Assembly: GCA_007922195.1 (NCBI GenBank)
Contig: ML682059.1
Coordinates: 15,058,319 to 15,122,318 of the forward strand
Source of the DNA: Podocnemis expansa
Lineage: Eukaryota > Chordata > Testudines > Podocnemididae
DNA: 64,000 nucleotides
Direction: 5' to 3'
Numbering within the stretch: the stretch's first letter is position 1; every line of letters begins with the position of its first letter. Both the position numbers and the translations under genes were made by a program. Under the pieces are notes generated by a model, which was given only the letters and a program-made list of their open reading frames with translations, ran no database searches and was not told the DNA's origin. Positions 21,693 through 33,204 of the stretch are shown here, one piece after another.

Positions 21693-22255
21693 AGGGCAGC
21701 AGGCACTCTAAGAGTGAGGGAAGGGAGGTATATACCTGCAGAATGTTAAGAGCCTGCTTCCCTACTGGCTAGCTGTGGTTACTGCAGGGCAATCAGAGAC
21801 ACTTGAGATCAAATAAGGTCTAGCCAGGTGCCTGATAAAAGCTGCCCCACCCCAAACAGAAGTGGCACAAGCTGGAGAAGGAGCAGGTGGTTAGTGCTGT
21901 GTTGTAGAACTTCAAGAAGACATTGGAGAAGAGAAGGAGAAAGACAAACAGAGGAAAAGACAGAGAGCTGGAGAAGAAATCCAGCAGAAAGAGAGACTGG
22001 GTGAAAACCCTAAAAGGTATAAAGGAGGGGAAAACAGCCCAGGGGAAAGGAGTGCAGGACTGGGACTTGGTCAGCAGCACATAGCTGCATCTCGTACGGC
22101 CCCTGGGCTCGGTCTGGGTCCCAAACCCCCTCCTCGCACCAGGAGCGACACCTGTGGCAGCCCCTACGGGCAGAAACAAAGAAGAAGAGGACCCCTGTGA
22201 CACACTAGCCTTCTAGAGTGCGAGACCTAGCACCAGAAAGGTACTGTTGTTTTGT
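21693..22255 (+). mobile_element. LTR-like insertion in Gypsy integrase
   Basis: Lies between 'PWKHCEI' and 'DFADPFEGC' of the integrase. The flanks share AAATAT (about 21686-21691 and 22257-22262). It contains a TATA-like 'CTGATAAAAGCTGC' near 21833 followed by purine-rich sequence, resembling a promoter-bearing LTR or leader segment. The ends are not TG...CA, so class is uncertain. Confidence 0.5.
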
Positions 22256-22880
22256 CAAAATATAGATGTTGATTTTGCTGACCCATTTGAAGGATGTGTG
22301 TTTTAATTGTTGTTGAGCCCATTCTAATAGGCCAGAAGTCTCTGTAATGCAGTTCACTGCTACAGAAAACCCTATATGGCCTGTGGTTCAACTCCAACAA
22401 CAGGGACAGGTTATCAGACATGCACTGAGAACGAAGGACCACACCTTCAGTATTGTACAGCCTGTCATTGCTTGAAACTATGCTATGGAAGCTAAATGGG
22501 TTCCAGCAATAGTCATCACCCAGAGAGGACCTGTTTCCTATACTGTCCAGATGGTGGATGGCCTGGTTTGGCAACAGCATGTGGATCAGTTGGTACTCAG
22601 TCATACCCATCTGGAGGATGCACCTCAAACTTATGTAACTGACTCCACCCTCACAGATGATATACTGTTGGGGCATGAAACACCTGTTCATGTCTCTCCT
22701 GCTCCAGCCACCTCTTCAATGTCTTCAGCCTCGTCCCTGGAGCAGCCATACATAACATCCTCTCCGGTTCTGGCTACTTCCCCAGTACCTGGGGTCACAC
22801 TGCCACCAACACCACCATCCAGTGTGGATACACCAGAAGTTTGCCGTAATCCACCCAGGGACAGAGGGCCTCCTAATTGA
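22256..22880 (+). pseudogene. Gypsy integrase core remnant and GPY/F C-terminal module
   Basis: Begins near 'DFADPFEGCVF' (catalytic core with the first Asp) but quickly loses frame. From 22485 an open stretch carries 'KWVPAIVITQRGPVSYTVQMVDGLVWQQHVDQL', the GPY/F module found at the C-terminus of Gypsy integrases, followed by a Ser/Thr/Pro-rich tail. The module binds chromatin or aids multimerisation in this family. Confidence 0.85.
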
Positions 22881-23018
22881 CTGGGTTTTTAGCTTAGTGG
22901 TGACCCCCTTAGCACAGGGCAGAATAATTCCCTGGGGGTTCTTTTGGAGATGGTGCAGTCTACCCTTATCTCCTAGTTTAGTGTTTAATCTTTCCATTGG
23001 GGGTGAAGGGCTTTTTCA

Positions 23019-23210
23019 TTAGAGGGGGAGGAATATGTGGTGTTTCAGAATACCTAGGATTATTGGGATTGCCATAGTGATAAATGAGAGGGTTGTTTTT
23101 AGTGCTAGGGAAACCTGTCTGTCTGGTTCCCTCTGCTCTCAGTTCTCTTTCAGTAAACTTTCTTCACTGAGCTTTGAGTATACTACAACTCATTATTGGA
23201 CTTTTAATCA
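23019..23210 (+). mobile_element. Possible polypurine tract and 3' LTR of the Gypsy element
   Basis: The purine run AGAGGGGGAGGAAT is immediately followed by TGTGGTGTTTCAG. The downstream 175 bases hold 'AGTAAACTTTCTTCACTGAG' and end near 'TTTTAATCA'. This matches the expected order PPT then LTR, but there is no 5' LTR for comparison. Confidence 0.35.
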
Positions 23211-25109
23211 CTTAAAACATAATAGGTGGGTTCTTTGATCTCATGAACAGAGCTTGTGTTACAAATAGGCCATGGCTGGTTAGGGCACTTACTATTTTAG
23301 AGCAGGTATATTGCTGGGAGTCAGTGAAATGTGCCTACAAGAGAAATGCTTTCCTACCTTCTACCATTACTGGGGCTGGAGGTGGAGTTTGGAGTCACTG
23401 TGTCAAAGTGTCTCTGACCTGCAGTACTTCCAGCAAGGAAAGCTTTCGTGGGGAAGCTATCCTCTTAATGGTGCTCCTTTGCATCCCTGGGAGCAATAGA
23501 AGAGCCAGAGAGAACTACTTTGCCATTGTGACTCTTGCCCAGCTGGGCCTGGTTACTCTCTCCATCAGCAAGGCTGTCCCTTTTATAGTGTCCTCTTCCA
23601 TCATACCACTGAATAGAGGTGGCCTCAGAGAACAGAGTATTTTATACCAGCCCTACTGATGAGGAGTGTCTCACATCTCTGGTTGCCTTTTTGGATTTGC
23701 TAATAGGAAGATAGAGATTTTTGACCTGTACAGACTCCTCAGATATCAGTTCACTAGGGAGAAACCAACAGGATGTCAGGAAGGCACACAGCCTTCAATC
23801 CTTGTGGTTCAAATGGCATACATAGCACTTGAGAAGGGCAGAGTGCAAGGGTAAGCCATTCAGAGGCTCCCTAGTCAATAAAAATAATAATAAAATAAGA
23901 GGCATTTGCTAATATAGGAATAAGGATGAGAAACTATGCAGTTCTTTAATTTTTTGGAATAATGTATAGCTGAAGAGCTTAGTATGGCTATGGCATGGAG
24001 CTACTGATGGCTTCATTCTGGGGAAATTGCTGGGTCCAATATTTGGCTCATAGTTTGCAGAGCAATTTAATTGAACAACATTCCTTGAGATCATCACATC
24101 TTTAACTTAAAGAAGGCTCATTGTTACTGCTACAGTAAAACATATCTTTTGTTTTGTTGCTTGATTTTTTTCTGGCACAGTGTCATTGTATATAAAATTA
24201 GAGGGAAAATTGCCCCTTAAAAGAAAGATTTGTTTTGGACACGTTCCTGTAGTCATGAAAAGCATAATACCATTATCTTTTTATACCATTACATCACACT
24301 TCCAGTTAATGAAGATCTGAATGAATATCAAGATACAGCCTTCATTTTGTCTGCTTGTTAACTTTCATTATGTGTAAGACAAGGTGTAATTGTTAAAGGA
24401 TGGATTATGCTGTAAAGTTTTTTTTTTTTTTGAATAACATCATCCCTTCACAAGTCCCCTTGATAAAGTGTACGCAGGGTTGATATATTATGTTAAGAAG
24501 GTTTAAAACATAAGGTGACAATGACCTTCCCTTTAATTAACTATGATGGAAATAAAGGTGAGCACAGTGATGATGAAGCCAACCCCCCCAACCTCCGAAA
24601 CCATAAATCTTCTGCTGCACTGGTAGACAGAACACATCTACAAAAATAACCTTTGAATTCACAGGTTAAATGACTGTTTCAGTGTTCTGCATGCATTGTT
24701 ATTTATTTAAACACAAACTTATCTTTGAATGGACAAATGATGAAGCTGTTATGTCTACCTACATGACTTTTAAAATACTTGAATTATTTAAAAATACATT
24801 TGTATGAAGTTGAAATACTTAGCAATTGTGTAATAGCAAACTAGCCCGGTTACAGGTAGGAACTGTGTGTCTGTCTTTAGATTCCTTTTCACTGAAGTGT
24901 ACAGGACTGAAAACAATCCAATGTTTTTCTGTACTGTTTGTTTTTCCAAGTACTTACTGATCTTCACCAGAATATTTGTGATGACATTACTAATTAATAG
25001 ATAACCTATGGTTCCTAATAATATTAACAATGATTATAAACATTTCCTTCCCCCCTCTGCAGTATGAGATGATCTCTTCAAGAAAAATAAATTATTTTTG
25101 GTAGTCATG
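23211..25109. other. No gene seen
   Basis: About 1.9 kb of A/T-rich DNA. Several short open frames on both strands have no domain. No element ends recognised. Confidence 0.5.
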
Positions 25110-25202
25110 GATGTACTAACTTCAGGTTAGTTCAAACTAAGCACTAACTTCTTTCGTTCAGAGTAGGAAATCCAAACTAAAACTTTAGATGTAGACATAG
25201 CC
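25110..25202. mobile_element. MITE fragment related to 25225-25602
   Basis: Sequence 'GTTAGTTCAAACTAAGCACT' and the end 'GATGTAGACATAGCC' match the right side of the following element. The left end is missing. It abuts the truncated end of the CR1 copy at 25203. Confidence 0.6.
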
Positions 25203-25224
25203 GAAGGGACATCAAAAGATCATC

Positions 25225-25602
25225 GGCTATGTCTACATCTGAAATTTTTAGTTCGGACTTTCTAGTCCAAACTAAAGAATTTTGAGCTTAGTTTGAACTA
25301 ACCAGGAACTTCCTAGTTCAAACTAACTGTGCTTTCTAGTTCGAACTAGAATGTGCACCTAGTTCAAAGTAATGAATTACTTTGAACTTAGTAAATTCAA
25401 ACTAACCCTTAGTTCAGGTTTTGCCTGTGCTTAGTTTGAGTTTGAACTAACATTGATACTAACTAGTTCAGACTAAGCTTTGCCCAGTTTGAACTAAAAA
25501 AATTCTTAGTTTTAACTAGGCAAAGCCTACTGTAGCCATAGGCTAAATTAGTCTGAACTAAGCTTCCTTAGTCTAGGCTAATTTGCCAATGTAGATATCG
25601 CC
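25225..25602. mobile_element. MITE inserted in CR1
   Basis: Ends GGCTATGTCTACATC and, inverted, GGCGATATCTACATT, flanked by ATC on both sides (25222-25224 and 25603-25605). Excising it with one ATC restores the standard CR1 sequence 'GATCATCTAGTCCA'. The interior is made of TAGTTCGAACTA-like repeats in both directions. It has no coding capacity. Confidence 0.85.
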
Positions 25603-26358
25603 ATCTAGTCCAGCACCCTACCTTTATGGCAGAGCTAAGTGTTGTTTCAGCCATCCCTCACAGCTGTTGTCTAGCCTGCTCTTAAAACTATTCATTGATA
25701 GAGATTTCATAACACCCCTAAGCTTTTTTTGCAGTAGTTAACTAACCTGACAGTTAGGAAGTTTTATCTAATATCCAAGCCAAACTACTATTGCTGCAAT
25801 TTAAGCTCATTGCTTCTTGTCCTATCCTTAGAGGTTAAAGAAAACACTTTTTTCCTCTCCTTTCTCTTGTAAAAACCTTTTATGTATTTGGAAACTGTTA
25901 TCATATTTCCCCTCAGACTTTTCTTCTTCAGACTAAACAAACCCATTTTTTCAATCTTTCCTTATAGGCTACATTTTCTTAGATGTCTGTTTACTTTTGT
26001 TGCTCTCTTCTGGACTTTCTCCAATTTGTTCACATCTTTCCTGAAATGTTGTGCCCAGAACTGGACACAATACTTCAGTTGAGTCTAATCAACAAGGAGT
26101 AGAACAGAGAATTGCTACTTATATCTTGTTTACACCACTCCTACTAATAATCCCAGAATGACGTTTGCTTTTTTTGCAACACTGTTTCTTTATTGACTCA
26201 TATTTAGCTTAGAATCCACTGTGACTTCCAGATTCCTTTCTACAGTACTCTTTTCTAGACTGTCATTTCCCATTTCATATGTTGCAATTGATTGTTCCTT
26301 CCTAAGCATTTGGCCTTACAGTATTGAATTTCATCCTATTTAATTTGGATCCTTTCTG

Positions 26359-26595
26359 TTATTTGTCCAGATCATTTTGAATTTTAATCATATATTCCAA
26401 AGTACTTGCAACCCCTCCCAGTTTGGTACCACCTGCAAACTTCATAAATGTACTTTCTATGCCATTATCTAAATCATTGATTAAGATATTGAACAAAGCC
26501 AATCCAAAACTGATCCTTGTGAGACTCCATTCAATATGCCCTTCCAACTTGATTGTGAACCACTGATAAGTATGGTTTTCCAACCAATTATGCAA
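26359..26595 (-). pseudogene. CR1 reverse transcriptase palm fragment
   Basis: Minus strand: 'HNWLENHTYQWFTIKLEG', 'ISFGLALFNILINDLDNGIESTFMKFAGGTKLGGVA'. In active CR1 RTs the catalytic box is 'FADDTKLGG'; here both Asp are replaced (FAGGT). The fragment is 78 residues. Confidence 0.9.
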
Positions 26596-27537
26596 TCACC
26601 TTATAAAAGTTTGTATTTCCCTAGTTTGTTTATGAGGTCACACAAAACAGTATAAAAAACCTTACTAAAGTGAAGACATACCACATATACTACTTCCCCC
26701 CATCCACAGAGCATGTTACCTTGTGAAGGAAAGCTACCAGTTTGGTTTGACCTAAATTGTTTTTGAAAACTACATGCTGACTGTTATTTATCACCTTATT
26801 GTCTTCTAGGTATTTACAGAATGATTGCTTAATTATTTGCTCCATTATCTTTCTGGGTACTAAAGTTAAGCTGAGTGATCTGATTCCATTTTCTCCTTTT
26901 TATAGATTATCACTACATTTGCCTTTTTCTTGCCCTCTTGACTCTCTTCCATCATCTGTGACTTTTCAAACATAATAGCTAATGACTCAGATATCTCCCT
27001 TTATGTCTTTTGCCAATTTAATCTCATCTTGTGTCTTGGTCTTTCTAATTATGTCCCTATATATTTATGTTTGTTTATATTCATCCTTTGTAATTTGACC
27101 TAATTTCCACTTTTTGTAGGATGTTTTTGAATTTTAGGTCATTGAAGAACTCCTGGTTAAGCCAGGGTGATCTGTGGCCATATTTCGTTACAAGAATGCA
27201 CCTGGAATTGGTTGCTACTCGAAGATACTGAGTTAGATGAACCACTAGTCATTCTTATATTCTTAGATTCTTATGTTCTCTCACTGTACAGCGGGATAGT
27301 TTTTCTCTTGTCCTCTTAATAATCTCTCTTTGAAAAACTGCTGCCTCTTTTTAACTGTTTTTCTCCTTAGACTTTTTCCCATGTGGGTCTTACTTACCAA
27401 CTCACAGTTTGCTAAACTCTGTCTTCTTAAAATTCATTAATTGTGCTGTTTTGCCTCCAGTCTTTCCTCAGAACCATGAACTCTGCCTTTTCATTTGTCA
27501 GTGAAACACAGTGTTAAAATATGTGATACCTATGGAA

Positions 27538-27656
27538 GGCAGTGTGCTCCAGGGGAGGTGGTTCAGAATAGGGACATGGGTTCTATGCCTGGCTCTGCTA
27601 GGGTCCTGTTGGGTAATCTTGGGCAAGCTACTTCACCTCTCTGTGCCTCAGTTGGT
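27538..27656 (+). mobile_element. MIR SINE
   Basis: Recognisable MIR head and core: 'GGCAGTGTGCTCCAGGGG', 'GGGTTCTATGCCTGGCTCTG', 'AATCTTGGGCAAGCTACTTC', 'ACCTCTCTGTGCCTCAGTT'. MIR is an ancient tRNA-derived SINE shared by amniotes, so it marks old DNA between the younger insertions. Confidence 0.85.
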
Positions 27657-27659
27657 CAG

Positions 27660-28443
27660 GTGTGGCTTGTCAGCCACAGCAGGCTGAGGAGAAGGAGAAC
27701 TCTGATTCTGAACCAAGTATGTCAGTCCGTGATTCAGACTATACTGGTGAGAAAGTGTGGAGAGAAGCCTTGCTAAGAGAGCATGACTCTGGGCTTCCAA
27801 CATGACCTTGCAAGAAAGCTCCATATCAGCGGGACACGAAAAGTCAATCAAGAGGAAGGGGCTTATGAGTGCAAGAGATTGGGCTTGCACTATGGAATTC
27901 ACTCCTACATGGAATACAAACAACTTCAGATCTCACATTTTCAGATATAAAGACAAAACGTATTTCCCTGATTTAGCTTTTCCTCAGATATTTTCACATA
28001 TCCTTAGAGACACAGCACACCCAACCACTCACACGCAGACATAGGCAAACATAGTGCAACAAAAGAAAATCTATACATGAATCAATCTGTTTTTCCTACA
28101 AACTGGGAAGGAGAAAAAGGGAGAGAGAGAGAGAAGAAAAAAAGAGGTTTTTTTTGTTATTCCTTAAAAGGCACTCAGATAGTACAAATACTACACAAGT
28201 AGTCTGACAGGTAGATGTATATGTAGAGAGCAAAGTGATATAGGGACGAGAGATAAGGTGGGATAGAAGAAAGAAATGAGAAGATGGTAATAGGTGTAAC
28301 TGGAATTATTTCTTAAAATGGTGGGCCAGATCCTAAACCAAAATGAAAAAACTATTATCCTAAATGTAGTGATGACTTAGGTCAATCAAAAAGTGTATCA
28401 CAGGAAAAGACTGTCAAGTGCTTAATTTAATGAGTCTCATTTA
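27660..28443. other. No gene seen
   Basis: No supported coding region. Contains a short GAGA-rich run near 28118-28145. Confidence 0.5.
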
Positions 28444-28891
28444 GGCTGTATTCAGACGAGAGTTATATTTCAAAACAACAGCCGTTGTTTCGAAATAAAA
28501 AAATTTATGTCCACATGACGTTCCATTATTTTGAAACAATGGGACCCATTGTTTCAAAATAACGGCCGTTATTTCAAAACAGTAAAACCTCACTTGAAAT
28601 TGAAATAGCTGGTGTTTCAAAACAGCTGTTTCGAAACAACGGTGTTTGGACACGTTGTTTTGAAACAACACCATTGTTTAGAAACAACTGTTTTGAAACA
28701 ACATGTCCAAATGGCCTTATTTCAAAATAACCATTTTGAAATAACAACCGTTTCGATAGCAGGTTTTCCCTTAATTCGAATTAACATTTTCTTAATTTGA
28801 ATTAACTTATTTAGAAATAAGGACTTTATTTCAAAATAACTCATTTCAAAATAACTTATTTTGAAATAACAGTTTGTGTGTGAACATAGCC
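28444..28891. mobile_element. Harbinger-type MITE
   Basis: Ends GGCTGTATTCAGACG and, inverted, GGCTATGTTCACACAC, flanked by TTA on both sides (28441-28443 and 28892-28894). The interior consists of TTTCAAAATAAC and TTTCGAAACAA repeats in both orientations. The terminal repeat matches that of the transposase-bearing Harbinger copy at 1842 (GGCTTTGTTCACACG). Confidence 0.9.
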
Positions 28892-29538
28892 TTACTGTTC
28901 TGTAATTTTTTTCTCAAACTAAAACATTTAGCAACTGTTAATTGTCAAAAGTCAAAATATCCTGTCCTCTTTTACATGTAGGCTTGCCTTTACTGGATTT
29001 CAGCAAAGTCCTATTGACTTCAGTGCGGTTATACTTTATTCATACCAGAGGCCCAATTCAGTGGGGTAGTTAAGGTCATGTGGAACTTTAAAATTTGAAC
29101 AGTTTCATTGTGTAAATATTCCTAAAGTGAAATACAGTATGTCCTTGAACATCTTGCTGTTGGCTTTGGCTGGAGATCTGAGCTAGTATATTTTCAGTCC
29201 CTAAATATTTCTTAAAAAATTCATGAAAAGACTGGAGTTGTGAATACAGTGCAGTGGCAGACATTTCAAAATTTAAGCATCATCATCATCAAATTTTTTT
29301 CAAAGAGCTGTGAGAGTGTTAACTACTTAACTCACAACACTATTGTTAATTATGTACACAACTGCTATTCTAACAGATTCTGATACCTTTACTCTTGTTA
29401 GGTAGCAGCTGATTGAACAAATAATCTCAAAGGTGAATGGGACTATTTGTGAAGTAAATTACAATTCAGCATTTGCATACAATTTGACCCTTAACACCTC
29501 ATATTTTACATACTTTCTAGATATGGGAAACAGTCTGT
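28892..29538. other. No gene seen
   Basis: A/T-rich DNA; includes a (CAT)n run 'CATCATCATCATC' near 29279-29291. No element recognised. Confidence 0.5.
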
Positions 29539-29731
29539 CAGGGGTCTTGAATTCAAAGCACCATGAGGGCCACATGAGGACTAGTATGTAGCCCGAGGGC
29601 TGTACCACTGAAACCCTTTCATACAATGATACTGCAAATATTAGTAACAATAGTGTTGTTGCGGGCTGCAGAAAATAGCTTTAGGGGCTGCATGCAGCCC
29701 ATGGACTGTGTGTTTGAGACCCCTCATCTAA
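29539..29731. mobile_element. hAT-type MITE, same family as 63380-63582
   Basis: Left 'CAGGGGTCTTGAATTCAAAG'; right 'GTTTGAGACCCCTC'. The interior 'GAGGACTAGTATGTAGCCCG', 'GCTGTACCACTGAAACCC', 'AATAGCTTTAGGGGCTGCAT' is shared with 63380-63582. Target duplication is unclear for this copy. Confidence 0.7.
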
Positions 29732-31430
29732 GTGATCTATGCCATAGCGTTTCTGAAGAAACTTATGCAGCATAAGTGCTGTCGCCTGACATTCAAACCC
29801 GGGCATAGAATCACAAATACCAGAAAATACCATTTGCCCCTCTTGCTCTAGGAAGTATGGATTTTCTTCTTTCTTTTAAAGTCAGGGTATTAATCTCAGA
29901 TATTCCAGTGTGGTAGCTGTAAGTAATGTTGTCTTTTAAAGGCAACATCTATTTAAAAGAGTTCTCTGAAATAAAATAGAGAAACATCTTCTGCATTAAC
30001 ACTAGAGCTTATTGGAGGACAACAATTCCAGTTAGTGACAACTTTTGTTTCCAAATTGTCTTTCATTCCACACTGGAAAGAAAAAACAAAACTTTCCAAA
30101 CATTTTTGTGACACAATTCTGTTAAAATGGTCATTTTCAGATTGAATCTTGAGCTTTCTGAATCAGCTTTTTGATTTCAGAGACAGAAAGAGAAACCAGG
30201 TTCAAGATCTTGCTATATCTGATTCAGAGTGATCAGGAATTAAAATCTGTATTCTGAATCTCTCATTCCAGAATTGACAAGAGAAGACCAAATGAAAATT
30301 GTCTCAAAACCTATAGGTGTTTGCAAAATGCTTTAACACAATGAACTTTAGTAAAAAATGTTCCAGCCATCTCTCATTGTTACAGTGTTGTCACTGGGGA
30401 CATCCTTCTATGAATACAGACATTTTTCTCTAGAACTGGAGAAGTTGGAGAATTTTGATTGAATGGTTTAGAAGAGGAGAAGGGAAGACCACATAATGAT
30501 TTTAAGGCAAAATACATCATTCAAACTATAAAAGAAGAAGAAAAAAAACAACTTTAAAGACCCACTTATGAACAGTTATCATTCTACCACTGGGAATGGC
30601 TAACTATATTATGAAATTTTGTGTTCTGAACAAGCTAGTTTAAAAACTGGAAGAGACTAGAACAACAGCTGAACATGTGAAAGTCAAATCAATTTGACTG
30701 GATCTTTTTAAAAACAGATTAAGTTTAGTTTACCATTTTAATACTTTTTTCCCATGTGTGGTGCTAATCAGGCATGACAAATAGGCTCACCTTTGGACAC
30801 ACTTTGGAGTAATAATGTCATAAAATAACTCCCTTTAATTGTTTTCTCAGGTCACTTTACTTAAACAAGCTCATAAAAAGAAAGTAGTGACAGGTTTAAC
30901 TTCTGCTGGATTTATGAAAGAATTCTCACCTATGCTTGGCTAGTGTATGTTTATATTACCATTTTAGGAATGACCTTTTGATTGAAGAAGCAATATATTA
31001 TGCTTTTCATACCACCCTTTGCAACCTCCTCAGCCCCAACTCACACACTTTCAGCATAGGGTGAGATTGTAAATGTTTTCCACTCAAGGAAAGAGAGGGA
31101 GCTGTAGGTCTGCAGTATGACTAACTATGGTAGGGTAGATGTTCCTTTGAGCTGAATTAATAACTTGCAATAATTCAGTCTGCAAATTTTGTTATTTTTC
31201 TCTTCGTAAATTGTCTTAGAGCAAATTCTGACTTTCCCAAATATATTCCTTATTCAGAAGTATTTACCAGATAATTTCTGTGAATATTCTTAATCTGTAT
31301 CTCCTTTTCAGGGAGTTTATTTTGAATATTTAATCACAGACTCATCACCTAAATCATAAGAGCTGTTTGTGCTGGATTGGAGGAGCATAGGCCAAAACTT
31401 TCAAATTCATGATTTAGAAAGCACTGTACA
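29732..31430. other. No gene or recognised repeat
   Basis: About 1.7 kb of A/T-rich DNA. The longest open frames are under 60 codons. Confidence 0.55.
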
Positions 31431-31435
31431 CTTCT

Positions 31436-33199
31436 TGTTGTTGTGGGGGAGTGGGTGTAGGGGGCACGATCCCCACACTACAGGAAGGAGTCCCAATTGA
31501 GAGGCAATAGACCAAACCACAACTTTTTGAGTTAACTACTTTCTATCTGACTTTTATTGAGATAAATAAAATTACAAAAAAAGCAAGAGGAAAAAAAAGT
31601 TAAATAAGAGGTTATTATTTAATTACTAATATTCCTATTACCAAAATTAAAACTTGCAATTCCTATTAAATTACACTTATTAAAACTCATACAAACTGGG
31701 TTTTAGAACTCTATTTCTTAAAGATCTTCTAAGTACAAATTAATTGCCCAATAAACAGAAAATAGAGCACAAATATCACTATAACATTTATTCCCATTCT
31801 TGTGCCTAGCCCTGAATCAACCCCCTCAGTGCCAATCCTGACTGATATAATTTAACAGAGTGGGGTTTATGAGAGACAGAGAGAGAACACACAGTCTGTA
31901 GGCAAAAAGAGCTTTGCTATTTACCATATACACACACTGAAACATCACACCAAAACATCATACACAGCCCAGGACAGCACGAACACCTTGCTTCTCCCCC
32001 TGGCTCTCCAGACACCATGGATCACTGCCCAGTGAGGCTAGCCATGGGCTGTTTGCGGCTAGGAGTTACAAGGGTCAGCTGGGGTACCTGGCGGGGAACA
32101 CAAGTGGATTTATTCTTTCATCACACTTTTTTACACTGCTGTTTCCCAATTTGATTGTGGAACACCCGCTTGATACTGATCTGTGAGGTTAATAGGTTCA
32201 GAGCAGTAATAATACACATACACATTCTCAAAAAGCATTTCCCTATTTAAATCCCGAATTTGACCAGAGTATATTTACCACATCTGGATGTTATCTCCGG
32301 AATGACAGACAGCAGACCTGTTTTTTAAGAGAAAGATAGCAAGATGCGATAAAACAGCCCAGTGTTAAAACGGCTTGACCACCAGGCAGCCTCGTGGCTC
32401 TTGCCTGTGACCCTCAAATCCAGGGCCCACGGGTCTGGTGCCTACCGACTGCGTGCTCCTCTTGCACTTGACTGGCCCAGTGTTAAACGGCTTGGCTAAC
32501 AGGTAGCCTTGTGGCTCTTGCCTGCAGCCTTAAAATCCAGAGCCCACCGTGACCAGCTGCAGCGGTTGGACACCCCCTGTCACCCCCTTCAGAACGCCTG
32601 AGGGCTACTGCCCACCTCCCACTCTAGGGTAAACAGGTGGAAATTAAAGACTTAATAAAATAATTCAAAAAGAAAAAGATCTGCCAAAAAGAAAGAAAAA
32701 AAAAAAAACCCTGCAGACTCCCTTGGTGATCAGTCAAGGGGTTTAACACTCTTCCTTGTGAAGAGTGGGGAGATGCCTAGGGGGTGGCCAAATCCCCTGG
32801 CAACACAACAGGCTGCTGGCCTATCGCTTCTCCAACGTGCCTAGACCAGAACCCCGGCTTTATGTCTTGGAGCCCCAAAAATTAGCATATCGCTTGTTGG
32901 CATGACAACTTACTGACCTTGGTCCGGTCAGTAGGGAACTCATAAATCTTTCAGCTGTAACCCATAAGTTTTTGCAGCTGTAACCTTTAGTTTGTTTTAG
33001 CACTTCCTTCAGGTCGGGTCCCCCTCAGATTGACGACAACCCTTCTTGAAGGCCATCAGTCTCTGCTGTCAAGAGATAACATCACCTAATTGTTTCTTTT
33101 CTTCAGTTAGAGGCCCAACAAGCCACATTTCCTCCAAGGCGGAAGTTTGGCCATAGCAAAAAGGAAAACAAGGAAGGGTGGAAAATTCCACCTCTCACA
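31436..33199 (-). mobile_element. Long solo LTR with 5-bp target duplication
   Basis: Bounded by TGTTGTTGTGGGGG on the left and CACCTCTCACA on the right (TG...CA), and flanked by CTTCT on both sides (31431-31435 and 33200-33204). In minus orientation it runs TGTGAGAGG ... ACAACAACA and has AATAAA near 31556-31562, followed by about 120 bases to the end, as expected for R-U5. The length of 1.76 kb is partly due to an internal duplication. A 5-bp duplication fits Gypsy/ERV-type integrases. Confidence 0.8.
32359..32555 (+). repeat. Tandem duplication inside the LTR
   Basis: Two copies about 117 bases apart of a unit with 'CCCAGTGTTAAA.CGGCTTG', 'CAGGCAGCCTCGTGGCTCTTG' or 'CAGGTAGCCTTGTGGCTCTTG', and 'AAATCCAG.GCCCAC'. 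Confidence 0.85.
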
Positions 33200-33204
33200 C
33201 TTCT

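Larger units (their letters stand above)
17314..23210 (+). mobile_element. Ty3/Gypsy retrotransposon, 5'-truncated and multiply interrupted
   Basis: Plus-strand pol remnants in the normal order RT, RNase H, integrase are spread over 5.9 kb because three insertions separate them: a foldback element (17827-18572), an LTR (19574-21569, itself holding a Penelope copy) and an LTR-like segment (about 21693-22255). Removing the insertions leaves about 2.6 kb of pol plus 3' noncoding DNA. Gag and protease are missing; the left side abuts Penelope copy 1. A purine-rich tract at 23019-23034 (AGAGGGGGAGGAAT) followed by TGTGGTG may mark the start of the 3' LTR. Confidence 0.85.
25203..27180 (-). mobile_element. 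CR1 LINE, ORF2 C-terminal half and 3' UTR
   Basis: On the plus strand the sequence reads as the complement of CR1: 'GAAGGGACATCAAAAGATC', then (after the MITE) 'TAGTCCAGCACCCTACC', and 'TAGGAAGTTTTATCTAATATC'. The terminal about 40 bases of the usual CR1 tail are absent. The RT region is at 26595-26359. The 5' limit near 27180 is approximate. Confidence 0.85.

Noticed and set aside
21820..22203. 127-codon minus frame rich in Ser/Phe/Leu
   Set aside because: It is antisense to the purine-rich leader of the LTR-like insert and has no domain.
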